Source of the DNA: Lysobacterales bacterium UBA5700
GTDB lineage: Bacteria > Pseudomonadota > Gammaproteobacteria > Xanthomonadales > Xanthomonadaceae
Length of the DNA: 10,285 bases
Direction: 5' to 3'
NCBI GenBank assembly: GCA_002420085.1
Contig: DIHI01000112.1
Location: 1,625 to 11,909 of the forward strand
Shown here: positions 1-7,811 of the stretch, in pieces
Layout: every line of letters starts with the position of its first letter
Numbering within the stretch: position 1 is the first letter of the stretch
The notes under the pieces: generated by a model
Seen by the model: only the letters and a program-made list of their open reading frames with translations
Databases searched by the model: none
Told to the model about the DNA's origin: nothing
Made by a program: the position numbers and the translations under genes

Positions 1-1979
1 GATGGCACGTGGGCCATCGGCGCGGGGGCGGCGGCGATTTCGGTCGGTGGCGGCTCGGGCACGCCCAGATAGCGGCGCTCGATGTGCGGGTACAGGCTCG
101 GTTCGCGGGCGATCAGTGCGGCCAGCCAGGATCGTTCGGGAATGTGCAGGGGTGGTCGGACACCCGCTGTCGGTTTCTGTCGATCGACAGCGAGGTCGCC
201 CAGGAACCGGAAGCCGAGAAACTCCAGTCCGTCATGGCCGAGGCGGCCGATGCGGGTCTTTTCCGGTTTCAGTGACAGGCCGAGGTCGGCGAGCGTCTGT
301 TCGGCGAGATGGTGGGCGCGCTCGGCGTCCTCGCGTTGCTTGCACAGCACGACGAAATCGTCGGCGTAGCGCAGCAGGCGAAGACCGGCAGCGGCGTATT
401 CGGCGTCGATGTCCTCCAGCATCAGGTTGGCCATCAACGGGCTGAGCGGTGCGCCCTGTGGCAGTCCGCAGTCGCGCTCGATACGCCGTTGCATGAATTC
501 GACCGGGGCGGCCATCCAGCGCAGCACGGTGGCCTGGACCGGGTCGTCACCCAGCAGTGCCGCCAGGCGGGTGTGCAGGCGCCGGTGATCGACGCTGTCG
601 AAGAAGGCGGCGATGTCGGCCTCGAAATACCAGCGATAGCCCTCGCGATGACTCTGCTGGATGCGTTGTTTGACATCGATGCGCGAACGGCCGCGCCGGT
701 AGCCGAAGCTGCTGTCGTTCATCAGCGACTCGAAATCGCTGGCCAGCACCTGATGGACGGCGCGCTGGATGACCCGGTCGAACCAGGGCGGTACGGCCAG
801 GGGCCGGGCCTTGCCGCTGTCGGCGAATACGATCTGACCGTGCAGATCGGGGACCGGGTAGTCGCCTTCGATCAGTCGAGTGCGACTGTCGTCGAGCCGA
901 CGCTGCCAGGCCGGCGGCAGCGGGGCGCCCTGCTGCACGGCACTGGGTGAGCAGTCGCGCAGCGCCTCGGGGCAGTCGCCGGCCGCCAGGGCGTGGACCA
1001 GGGCCTGTCGCAGGTTATCCGGTTCGGCGGCACGCTGAAGCACGCCGATCAGGCGCTGCCGACCGACCATGGTGCCGCGCCCTTCGGCGCTTTCCAGGCG
1101 AAACCGACCCCAGCCAAAATTGCGCCGTTGACCGATGCCCAGCCGTTGCGCCAACAGCAGGGCCAACAACCAATCGGGATGGCCGTCGGCCAGGTCGAGG
1201 TCGAGCCAGCCGAGCAGGCCGCCCATCGGTTTGCCGGTGCCGTCGCCGCTGCGGTAGTCCCAGTCGATGAAGAAGGCGTCGGCGGCAGGCGCCAGCGGGG
1301 CGCTCGGCGGCGCGACCAGGTGATAACCGAGGTGTCGGGCGAGGTGGCCGAGGGAGTTCCACACACGGCCGAGGAAGTTGGCGCGCAGTTCGGTCGCGTC
1401 GTTGATGAAGCGGGCCTCGCCCTTGCGGTTGTCGCGATCGGCCTGGGCACGCAGGATGCGCAGCGGACTTTGCAGGCGGACACGGACATGCGATTCATTG
1501 CGCCAGAACGCCTGTTCGAGCTGCCATTGCCGGATGCCGTAGGTCGGCAGCGATTGGCCATCCGCCAGGGCGGAGCCCGTGCCAGGATCGGTGAAGCCTT
1601 CGATGCGGAACTGTCGCCCGAACGGAACGCGCGGGTCAGCGGGGCTGAGTTGGTGGCTCTGGCCGAGTCCATGCAGCAGGGCCGACAGTTTTTCGACGGC
1701 CGGATGGGCGGCGATCAACTCGAACCGATAGCCGTCGCCGGCACGGTAGTGGGCACGGCCGGATTCGGGCGCGATCAGGGTGATCAGCGGCTCGTCTTCG
1801 AGGTCGCCCAGGCTGGCCGTCTTGAGCAGGGCACGCAAGGCCGGTTCATGGAACAGGCTGGGCTGGCTGTAGCCGGTGAAACGCGCCTGCACGACGACGC
1901 CATGCAGGGGCAGCAGGTGTGTGGCCAGGCCGACGATGTCGACTGTCGGCAATTGCGGACCCGCCACGGTGGGATGCAC
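1..1979 (-). CDS. cas6-RT: Cas6-reverse transcriptase fusion, 5' part (Cas1 domain expected beyond the window)
   Basis: This is the first 659 residues of a multidomain adaptation protein; the frame is still open at the left edge. Residues about 25-296 look like a Cas6 pre-crRNA endoribonuclease: APESGRAHYRAGDGYRFEL near 70-88, a SPLRIL strand at 171-176, PMGGLLGWLDLDL at 251-263 and a glycine-rich loop GQRRNFGWGRFRL at 283-295. Residues about 370-592 are a group II intron-type reverse transcriptase: GKARPLAVPPWFDR (389-402), SFGYRRGRS (424-432), DIAAFFDSVDH (455-465), GLPQGAPLSPLMANL (505-519), YADD (538-541), LKPEKTRIG (570-578) and LEFLGFRFLG (585-594). The catalytic acids D455, D540 and D541 are all present. 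In known Cas6-RT-Cas1 proteins Cas6 makes crRNA and RT-Cas1 with Cas2 acquires spacers, including from RNA. Cas1 itself is not visible, so that fusion is inference. The start is uncertain: the frame has a TAA at 2054-2052, the first ATG is at residue 252, and GTG at 1979 is the first conventional start, 14 nt after the upstream stop. CTG at 1997, overlapping that stop, is the alternative. Confidence 0.93.
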   Translation of the reverse strand, partial: MHPTVAGPQLPTVDIVGLATHLLPLHGVVVQARFTGYSQPSLFHEPALRALLKTASLGDLEDEPLITLIAPESGRAHYRAGDGYRFELIAAHPAVEKLSALLHGLGQSHQLSPADPRVPFGRQFRIEGFTDPGTGSALADGQSLPTYGIRQWQLEQAFWRNESHVRVRLQSPLRILRAQADRDNRKGEARFINDATELRANFLGRVWNSLGHLARHLGYHLVAPPSAPLAPAADAFFIDWDYRSGDGTGKPMGGLLGWLDLDLADGHPDWLLALLLAQRLGIGQRRNFGWGRFRLESAEGRGTMVGRQRLIGVLQRAAEPDNLRQALVHALAAGDCPEALRDCSPSAVQQGAPLPPAWQRRLDDSRTRLIEGDYPVPDLHGQIVFADSGKARPLAVPPWFDRVIQRAVHQVLASDFESLMNDSSFGYRRGRSRIDVKQRIQQSHREGYRWYFEADIAAFFDSVDHRRLHTRLAALLGDDPVQATVLRWMAAPVEFMQRRIERDCGLPQGAPLSPLMANLMLEDIDAEYAAAGLRLLRYADDFVVLCKQREDAERAHHLAEQTLADLGLSLKPEKTRIGRLGHDGLEFLGFRFLGDLAVDRQKPTAGVRPPLHIPERSWLAALIAREPSLYPHIERRYLGVPEPPPTEIAAAPAPMAHVP

Positions 1980-1993
1980 GCGCGCTGACTCGG

Positions 1994-4372
1994 TCAGCCG
2001 CGTGGATTGGATGGGCGGCGATCGCCAGGGCGGCCTGCGGCAGAACCACTTTTAGCGGAGCCGCCCTGCCCTGGCTTGCCACTGCCACCCGGAGGCTCGG
2101 CGGAGAACGGTTTCATCGTGCCCTTGGTCGGAACCGGTTGCAGCGCCTGGTATCCAGGGCCTTGCTTGCTGTCGTTGGCGACGTTCCAATTGAACAGCTT
2201 GGCCTCGGCCAACTCATCGCTCCCGCTGCGTCGGGCGAATGCCTGCAATTGCTCCGAAGTGCGTGGGTAGCACACCGGCACGTTGGCTTCGAGCGCGCCG
2301 GGCTTGCCATCCTTCCACGCACCGATCTGGCACAGGATGGCGTGGCTGGCCCGATCGACCAGAGCCGTGGAGTTGGCGACCGCTTCGGCGCATTTGCCCT
2401 GCTTGAACTCACGATCACAGTGCCAGGTCTGGTGTGCGCGGGCTGCGTCCAGGGCATCCTCGCCATAACGCTTGACTCGATCGACCTCGCTCACCTCGAC
2501 CACGTCGATGCGCACGGTGCCCAGGCCGAGCGGCTTGCCCATGCCGATGCGATGGCGGAAGTCTTCGGCCGGACGCAGGCTGGTCAGCAGCAGGTGCAGT
2601 TCGGCACTGCTGAGGTTGTCGTAGTGGATGTCGAACTCGAAGACATTGCCCGGCTTGAGCGGGGCAATTTTGACTTTTTGCCTGTTCAAATCAGCCGGGT
2701 TGTGCCGCGACTGGTAAGCCTTGTGGTCGATCTGCGCCATGGGATGGTGCAGATAGAACTTGCGGCCGTTGGGTTTGTGCTTATTCAGATCCAGTTGCGC
2801 CTTCCTGACCCCGCGCTGTCCACCGCTGTCCTGTCCACCGCTGTCATGGAAATAAAACGCTGGCGAGGGCGGCTTGGGTGAGGACAATATCTGTAGCGTG
2901 ATCTCGTCTTCAGCGCCGGCATCGATGACCCGATGGGCATCCCGAAAGCGCAGGCGTCCGGCCAGGGCCGGCAAAGGGTCAGTGGTGTCGGGCGTGGCCT
3001 TCTTGGCCTCGCGGACCACGCCGAACAGCAGTTCGGCCGGGGTCAGCATGGTGTGACCCTTGCCATACGGCAGGCTGCGTTCGGCAATGCCGGAAAACGC
3101 GCCTTCCAGGGTGCCCGGCACAGCGCGTCGCCAGATCGAGGAAAACGACACCGCCGCCACCTGGTCGCCGGTGTCATCAACGGTGAAGTGGACCAGATCG
3201 CCGTCGCGCAACCACTTGCCCGACTCCGCACGCTCGGCGAGCGACGCTCCGCCGATGGGCACAAATGGAAACTCGTGATCGCTCAACTCGTAACGCTCCT
3301 TGCAGATCGCATTGAAGATGTCGATCACGTCGTCGTTGAGCGGGATGGCCCGCCGAGTGTTGATTGCCGGAACAAAACGTTCGTGATTCTTGTCGCGTGG
3401 AATGGACGTGTCGGCAGTACTGAGGTCGAGCATTCTCAGCCAACCGGAAAACGCATCCGGACCGGCATCTCCCTCGCCGACTCGATGCAAGCGCACGTTC
3501 GCGACCGCCGAACACGGCTTGCTGCCGATCAGGAATCGCGCTTGGTCCGCGTCCTTGACATGGGCGCCATCGCGGCTTGACAACTCGACGTGCAAGCCAT
3601 CCGCCGATCGACGCAAGGTGCAAGGCACGCTGGGCTGCGACGAGCCCACCAGTTGATAGGTGTCGTCATGCCGATGCCCTGCTCGGACTTGTGCCAGCGT
3701 ACTCGGCTGCTTCACTCGCGTGCGGCGGCCTTGCCGGTCGTAGCCGTCGAAATAGAACGCCAGATACGGAGCGAGATCGTCAATGCTCTGTTCCGAAAGT
3801 TGAAAGGCGGTTGCCCACTTGCGCGGCAGGTCGAATATCAAGCTGCCATCACTTCGTTCGGTGCCGTTGAGGGTTGGCAACGTCAAGGGTTGCAGGCCGA
3901 TCCAGCCCGTGTGCTCATCGACCCGGATACGTCCGATCGCAGAGGGCGCATCGCCGGAGATCGGCGCACGCACCGACAATGTGCGTGGCTCCAGCACCCG
4001 CATGGCCGACTGGCTGAGGGTTTCGGCGATGCTGCCGATCACGCCGCGCAGGCTGTTGCCGGGGATGATCGGTTGGCCGTCCGGGCCGGTGGCCGGTTCG
4101 ACCGGGGTGGGTTCATCCTCGCCGCGCTTGGCGCCGATGAAGGTGGGGGTTTCGGTGGTGAGTCGGCAGCAGATGCGACCGCTGCGATGGCCCTGTATCC
4201 AGAGGTCGTGGCGGGCGCCGGCGCCGGGGACTCCATCGTCAAGCGTTCCAGCGGCGATGTGTTCGATCGCAGCCGATTGCACGCTGACCGGACGTCCGTT
4301 GCATATGCCGGTGACCGGCACGAACTGATACGGAAGGTAGAAGCGATCGATATTCAGGCCAGTGCCGTTCAT
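1994..4372 (-). CDS. Cas7-like RAMP protein with large internal insertion (type III effector subunit)
   Basis: A 792-residue RAMP protein, probably one Cas7-type backbone subunit of the type III complex. The N-terminus has FYLPYQFVPV (11-20), like the PYNFV opening of the TIGR03986 family of CRISPR RAMP proteins. A Cas7 core follows: TPTFIGAKRG (75-84) and IIPGNSLRGVIG (102-113). The matching C-terminal glycine loop, GMGKPLGLGTV (610-620), comes about 500 residues later, so the fold is split by a very large insertion, as in the 'Cas7-insertion' subunit described for type III-D variants. Residues 621-750 form a further C-terminal region of unknown role, and 755-792 is a Gly/Ser/Pro/Lys tail that looks disordered. 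I see no aspartate aligned with the Csm3 catalytic D33, so this domain may not cut RNA. ATG at 4372 overlaps the previous stop (ATGA) and has GGAG 7 nt upstream; the longer open frame back to 4459 is only antiparallel read-through of the upstream gene. Family membership is recognised by motif, not by search. Confidence 0.85.
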   Translation of the reverse strand: MNGTGLNIDRFYLPYQFVPVTGICNGRPVSVQSAAIEHIAAGTLDDGVPGAGARHDLWIQGHRSGRICCRLTTETPTFIGAKRGEDEPTPVEPATGPDGQPIIPGNSLRGVIGSIAETLSQSAMRVLEPRTLSVRAPISGDAPSAIGRIRVDEHTGWIGLQPLTLPTLNGTERSDGSLIFDLPRKWATAFQLSEQSIDDLAPYLAFYFDGYDRQGRRTRVKQPSTLAQVRAGHRHDDTYQLVGSSQPSVPCTLRRSADGLHVELSSRDGAHVKDADQARFLIGSKPCSAVANVRLHRVGEGDAGPDAFSGWLRMLDLSTADTSIPRDKNHERFVPAINTRRAIPLNDDVIDIFNAICKERYELSDHEFPFVPIGGASLAERAESGKWLRDGDLVHFTVDDTGDQVAAVSFSSIWRRAVPGTLEGAFSGIAERSLPYGKGHTMLTPAELLFGVVREAKKATPDTTDPLPALAGRLRFRDAHRVIDAGAEDEITLQILSSPKPPSPAFYFHDSGGQDSGGQRGVRKAQLDLNKHKPNGRKFYLHHPMAQIDHKAYQSRHNPADLNRQKVKIAPLKPGNVFEFDIHYDNLSSAELHLLLTSLRPAEDFRHRIGMGKPLGLGTVRIDVVEVSEVDRVKRYGEDALDAARAHQTWHCDREFKQGKCAEAVANSTALVDRASHAILCQIGAWKDGKPGALEANVPVCYPRTSEQLQAFARRSGSDELAEAKLFNWNVANDSKQGPGYQALQPVPTKGTMKPFSAEPPGGSGKPGQGGSAKSGSAAGRPGDRRPSNPRG
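2816..2845. repeat. Tandem duplication of 15 bp inside the Cas7-insertion gene
   Basis: CTGTCCACCGCTGTC (plus strand) occurs twice back to back at 2816-2830 and 2831-2845. It keeps the frame and encodes DSGGQ-DSGGQ at residues 510-519, a probable flexible loop inside the insertion. The copies are identical, so the duplication looks recent or prone to slippage. Confidence 0.85.
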
Positions 4373-5934
4373 TGGTTCACTCCATGTTCGGTCTCGGTCT
4401 CTTCGCCGAGGCTGTCTTTGGCGACAGTGATCAGGTGATCGTGGAAGGCTTTGTGCCATTGCTCTGGTTTCTGCTCGACTTTATGCGCGACACACAGCTC
4501 TTCCAGCTTGTGAAGCACCTCGGTCCAGTCCGTCTTGCCAGCGAAGCCGGCATGGAAGGCGCCCAGGCCCTTGCCCTTACCCCAGCCGATGGCGAGATCG
4601 CCTTCGACGGCGTCGCGCAGGATCAGCAGGCCGAGGCCCAGCCACCAGGGTTCGGGTTGGCCACGGCGCAACGACAGGCTGAACCGCAACGTGGTCGGCT
4701 GGGCGAGATGCGCGGTATACAACTTGCTGTCGGCGACGCCGCCGGTGAAGCGATCCACCGCGTTGAAGGTCTGTTCGCGGCCATCGTGTCGCCCGCCCTC
4801 GACCACACGTGCTTCGCCAATGCGCAGCGGGCTTTGTCGTTCGGTGTCGCCAAAGATTTCCTGGACGAGTGTCTCGGCCCGACGGGTGGCTTCGCGAGGG
4901 GTGAACCCGTGTTTTTGGTGCAGGACCGTGGCGATGATCCGCCGGGCGCGATGGCGGATCAGGCCGCGCAGGCTGCGGCCGGGGATGCGCGGCCGGCCCT
5001 GGCTGTCGCGGCTGAATTCGATGTCGGGGGCGTGCTCGGCGTTGGCATCGGCGCGACCGATCAGGCCGGGGTCGTTGATCGCGAACGCGCCGTCGAAATG
5101 AAGATCGATCTGGATGCTCGGCGCGGCTTCACGTTGGCCATGCGTCGGCAGGCTGTCGGTACGGCATTTGCATGGCGCCGGTGTGTCAACGCCGTCTTGC
5201 AGCCAAGCGAGCAGATCGGCACGGTTGCGGGCCTGCACTTTGATGCTGCTTGCGGGCACCAGGAACTGGCCGAAGCCGTGGCTGGCACCGGCGCCCAACG
5301 AGTGCCCCGCCTTACCATCGAACCCGTTGAGCACCGCGAGGATGGTACCGAGATCGCTGTCGTCGCAGGGCCCGAGTTCGAGCACGAGTGTGAACTCGCT
5401 ACCGGCAGGCACGTATTCCTCGGCAAACAGCAGATGCTCGACGGCGGCGGCGGCGCCGGTGATCGCATCGATCGATACGTTGTGGGCGATGCAGGTGCCG
5501 GCGCCGGTTCTTTCACGCTGGCCGGCGGCGGCGAGCGTAACGAAATCGGCGAGGTGCTGGGTCTCGGCCGGCCCCATCGACATCGGCGCGTCGCAGACGA
5601 TCACCCGCCCCATGCTCAGCTTGTCCTCGCCGGCCTCCGGCCCGAACAAGGCTTCGAGGCGGTCGGCATCGATCTGCGCCGTGGCCTGACGCAACAGGCC
5701 ACGCAGGCTGCTGCCGGGCAGGATCGGCCGGCCCGCGTGGTCGCGGCAGACGGTGCTGTAAAAGCTGTCATCCTTGGTGGCGGCACGTGCGGCCTTGCCA
5801 AGGGTCTGGCCCTGTTTTCGGTTCGCGAAGGACTCCACGCCACCGTCACCGATGTGCAGCGGGGCGAGACAGTGCAAGGTGGCGGTGATGCGGGCACGTT
5901 GATTGTGCTTGCTGGGATCGATCAGGGCAGTCAC
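4369..5934 (-). CDS. Double Cas7 (Cas7-Cas7 fusion) RAMP protein, type III effector backbone
   Basis: A 521-residue protein made of two Cas7/Csm3-like domains in tandem, expected to occupy two positions on the crRNA backbone and to bind or cut target RNA. Domain 1 (about 14-232) has LAPLHIGDG (23-31), RPILPGSSLRGLLRQ (69-83), the strand pair HNVSID...EEYVPAGSEF (151-181) and the loop SLGAGASHGFGQF (212-224). Domain 2 (about 272-460) has PDIEFSRD (303-310), GRPRIPGRSLRGLIR (313-327), NAVDRFTGGVADSKLY (391-406) and GWGKGKGLGAF (450-460). D304 sits six residues before D310, the same spacing as catalytic D33 and D39 of Csm3, so domain 2 probably carries an RNase site; in domain 1 that position is a tyrosine, with D55/D56 a few residues earlier. 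Residues 467-521 are a helical-looking extension. The start is GTG at 5934, overlapping the previous stop (GTGA), with GGAGG 7 nt before it. This matches the 'Cas7-2x' arrangement of type III-D variants. Confidence 0.9.
   Translation of the reverse strand: MTALIDPSKHNQRARITATLHCLAPLHIGDGGVESFANRKQGQTLGKAARAATKDDSFYSTVCRDHAGRPILPGSSLRGLLRQATAQIDADRLEALFGPEAGEDKLSMGRVIVCDAPMSMGPAETQHLADFVTLAAAGQRERTGAGTCIAHNVSIDAITGAAAAVEHLLFAEEYVPAGSEFTLVLELGPCDDSDLGTILAVLNGFDGKAGHSLGAGASHGFGQFLVPASSIKVQARNRADLLAWLQDGVDTPAPCKCRTDSLPTHGQREAAPSIQIDLHFDGAFAINDPGLIGRADANAEHAPDIEFSRDSQGRPRIPGRSLRGLIRHRARRIIATVLHQKHGFTPREATRRAETLVQEIFGDTERQSPLRIGEARVVEGGRHDGREQTFNAVDRFTGGVADSKLYTAHLAQPTTLRFSLSLRRGQPEPWWLGLGLLILRDAVEGDLAIGWGKGKGLGAFHAGFAGKTDWTEVLHKLEELCVAHKVEQKPEQWHKAFHDHLITVAKDSLGEETETEHGVNQ
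4380..4383 (-). promoter_or_regulatory. Shine-Dalgarno of the Cas7-insertion gene (GGAG)
   Basis: GGAG followed by T lies 7 nt before ATG at 4372, inside the end of the double Cas7 gene. It decides for this start over the in-frame ATG at 4459. Confidence 0.7.
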
Positions 5935-7811
5935 GGCTGGGCCTCCGTGGCGGTGACGGGCGTGCCAGTGTTGGGCTGGGCGGGGTCGGGCGTGGTGGTG
6001 TCGAGGTCGTGCAGGTCGATCAGCCTGCGTGCGGCGGTGCGTTCGCCGGCAATCACGCGCAGGCGGACCTCGCCATGCCCGTTTTGCGGGCGATAGGGGT
6101 TGAGTTGCCAGGATGGCATGCCTTCGACCGCAACCGCTTCGCCGACCGGCAGGCCGGTCTGACACCAGCGGCGGAGTGTCTCGACCAGGCCCTCGGTTTT
6201 CTCGATCCGGAACACGAACACGCTGCCGGCCTCGGTGAGCACGATCGGCTGGTATGGCAGGCCGGCCGGCTTGCGAAACCGCTGGTACAGGTAGTTGCCG
6301 CCAGCCAGTCGCTGGCTGGCGAAGTAGTCGATGAGACGGACCACGCCCTCGCCGAACAGGCCATCGAAGGCGGCCTGGTAGGCGGTCTTCAATTGCTCGG
6401 CGGCGCCGGTGGCCGGCAGTTGGCCGGTGTCGAGCGGGATGGCGGCGTCGCTGCGCAGGGTCAGCACGAGGTGCTGGCCGGTTTTCAGGTCGGACCGATC
6501 GGGCAGCGCGGTGGCAGCAACCGGCCGCACGCGGCTGACTTCGGCCTTGGTCTTGCCCAGCCCGTGCAGGGCGCGTGGCAACACTTCGGCGAGCGCAGCA
6601 CGCAAGGCCGCCTTTGGTTCACCCGCAGCGTCGAGGTGCAGGTCGGTGTGGTACTCGAAGCCATGCGGATCGATGCACTCGGTGGCGAACAGTTTGCCGT
6701 CCTCGGCGCTGTTGCGGCTGTGCTCGATCTTGGTGCGGACGCGAAGGGTGCGACCCGGCGTTGCGCAGGCCCCGCTCACGCTGGCCTGGCGGGCGAGATA
6801 GGTCTCGACCTTGCCGGACTGTGCGGATTTCCAATCGACCGAGAAAGCCGGCGCCTCACCATTGATCGGGGCATCGGCGCCGCCATCAGCGAGGTCGTAA
6901 AGCACGTTCTTGGCGATCACCCACGAGCGCGGTATCGGCCCGATCGGCATCGCGCTCGGCTGTGCCGCCGGGACCGGATGGGCGTGCGAGAACCGGATGT
7001 TCTCGGCCTGGGCGAGGATGTGCTGGCAGTGCGCGTCATCCTGCCTGTGCGCCCGGGCATAGGCGAACAGGGCGCCGAGCAGGGCGGCGCCGGGGATGTA
7101 CGGAAGCGACACGAAACGGTTGTCGCTGCGGCCGATCGGGTCGGCGAAACAGAACGGCCGATCGAGCGTGAGGCGCAGGCCGATGCGCTGGCCGTCAGGC
7201 AGGCTGATGTGGTCGCTGGTCTCGGGTTTATGGCTGACCTTTATTTCCACCTCGCTGATGCGGCCGAAACCGATCGCTTTCTCGCTGCCCACGGCCGGCA
7301 CCAGTGACAGCGCCCGATGCAGCCAGTGGCGGATGCGTTCGGGTGTGATGCCTGGGCTGGCGGCATCGAGCTTCAGGCGACCGCTGAAGCGCATCGTTTC
7401 GCCGGGGGCGAGCGGGCTCTGCATCAGCAGCAGGGCGCCGGGATCGACCCGGCCCGATTGTTCGTCGATGCGGATGCGGTTGAGGGTGCGCGCGCTCCCC
7501 TTGCCAGCGCCGATGAAGACATCCGGGAAACGCAATGCGGCGCGCTCGGGTTCATCGCCATTGCGCGATTTGCTGCCGAGCAGTCGGCACAGTGCGTCCA
7601 CCTCATCGCGCAACGGGCCATGCGCGTCGCCGAGCAGATCCAGGCAACCGGCCAGGGCTTGCCGCAGGTGGCCGCGCAGGTGGCTGCCGGGCACGACCAC
7701 GACGCCCTCGCGGGTCAGGCCGTGTGCGTCGAGCCCCAGCGCCATGGCGTCCTGGCTGCGGGTCAGCAACGGCCCGGTGACGGTGAAGGCGATCTCGAAG
7801 ACCTGGCTCAT
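5931..7811 (-). CDS. Cas7-Cas5 (Csx10-like) fusion RAMP protein, type III effector
   Basis: A 626-residue fusion of two RAMP units. Residues 1-195 are a Cas7-like domain: GPLLTRSQDAMALGLDAHG (13-31), VVVPGSHLRGHLRQAL (38-53), RIRIDEQSGRV (112-122) and a glycine loop GSEKAIGFGRI (175-185). D28 is the best candidate for the catalytic aspartate. Residues about 205-590 resemble Csx10, the Cas5-group protein of type III-D: LPYIPGAALLGALFA (236-250), TKIEHSRNSAEDGKLF (360-375), LHGLGKTKAEV (415-425), EAGSVFVFRIEK (527-538) and a C-terminal loop NPYRPQNGHGEVRLRV (571-586). Cas5 proteins grip the crRNA 5' tag and contact Cas10, which fits its place next to cas10. Residues 600-626 are a Thr/Pro-rich tail. 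In the III-D variant of Synechocystis the equivalent gene also carries Cas11; I see no obvious extra helical domain here. ATG at 7811 overlaps the cas10 stop (ATGA), with GGAGG 7 nt upstream. Confidence 0.85.
   Translation of the reverse strand: MSQVFEIAFTVTGPLLTRSQDAMALGLDAHGLTREGVVVVPGSHLRGHLRQALAGCLDLLGDAHGPLRDEVDALCRLLGSKSRNGDEPERAALRFPDVFIGAGKGSARTLNRIRIDEQSGRVDPGALLLMQSPLAPGETMRFSGRLKLDAASPGITPERIRHWLHRALSLVPAVGSEKAIGFGRISEVEIKVSHKPETSDHISLPDGQRIGLRLTLDRPFCFADPIGRSDNRFVSLPYIPGAALLGALFAYARAHRQDDAHCQHILAQAENIRFSHAHPVPAAQPSAMPIGPIPRSWVIAKNVLYDLADGGADAPINGEAPAFSVDWKSAQSGKVETYLARQASVSGACATPGRTLRVRTKIEHSRNSAEDGKLFATECIDPHGFEYHTDLHLDAAGEPKAALRAALAEVLPRALHGLGKTKAEVSRVRPVAATALPDRSDLKTGQHLVLTLRSDAAIPLDTGQLPATGAAEQLKTAYQAAFDGLFGEGVVRLIDYFASQRLAGGNYLYQRFRKPAGLPYQPIVLTEAGSVFVFRIEKTEGLVETLRRWCQTGLPVGEAVAVEGMPSWQLNPYRPQNGHGEVRLRVIAGERTAARRLIDLHDLDTTTPDPAQPNTGTPVTATEAQP
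5942..5946 (-). promoter_or_regulatory. Shine-Dalgarno that decides the GTG start of the double Cas7 gene
   Basis: GGAGG lies 7 nt before GTG at 5934, inside the end of the Cas7-Csx10 gene. It supports the GTG start overlapping the upstream TGA over the longer open frame beginning at 6165, whose extra 77 residues are Arg/Pro/His-rich and unlike any RAMP N-terminus. Confidence 0.8.

Noticed and set aside
1..1979. The RT as a free group II intron or retron
   Set aside because: It is in the same frame as an N-terminal Cas6 domain and follows a type III operon; no intron RNA structure, maturase domain or retron RNA is seen.
993..2881. Further plus-strand open frames (993-1988 and 1919-2881)
   Set aside because: Both are antisense to the Cas6 domain and the Cas7-insertion gene, whose motifs are intact in frame.
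4372..6096. A 574-residue plus-strand open frame opposite the double Cas7 gene
   Set aside because: It mirrors the codon phase of the real gene, has no family resemblance, and the opposite strand carries both Cas7 signatures, SD sites and overlapping starts.
5934..6165. N-terminal extension of the double Cas7 protein to an ATG at 6165
   Set aside because: The added residues are Arg/Pro/His-rich antiparallel read-through of the Cas7-Csx10 gene, and GTG at 5934 has a perfect GGAGG and a 4-nt overlap.
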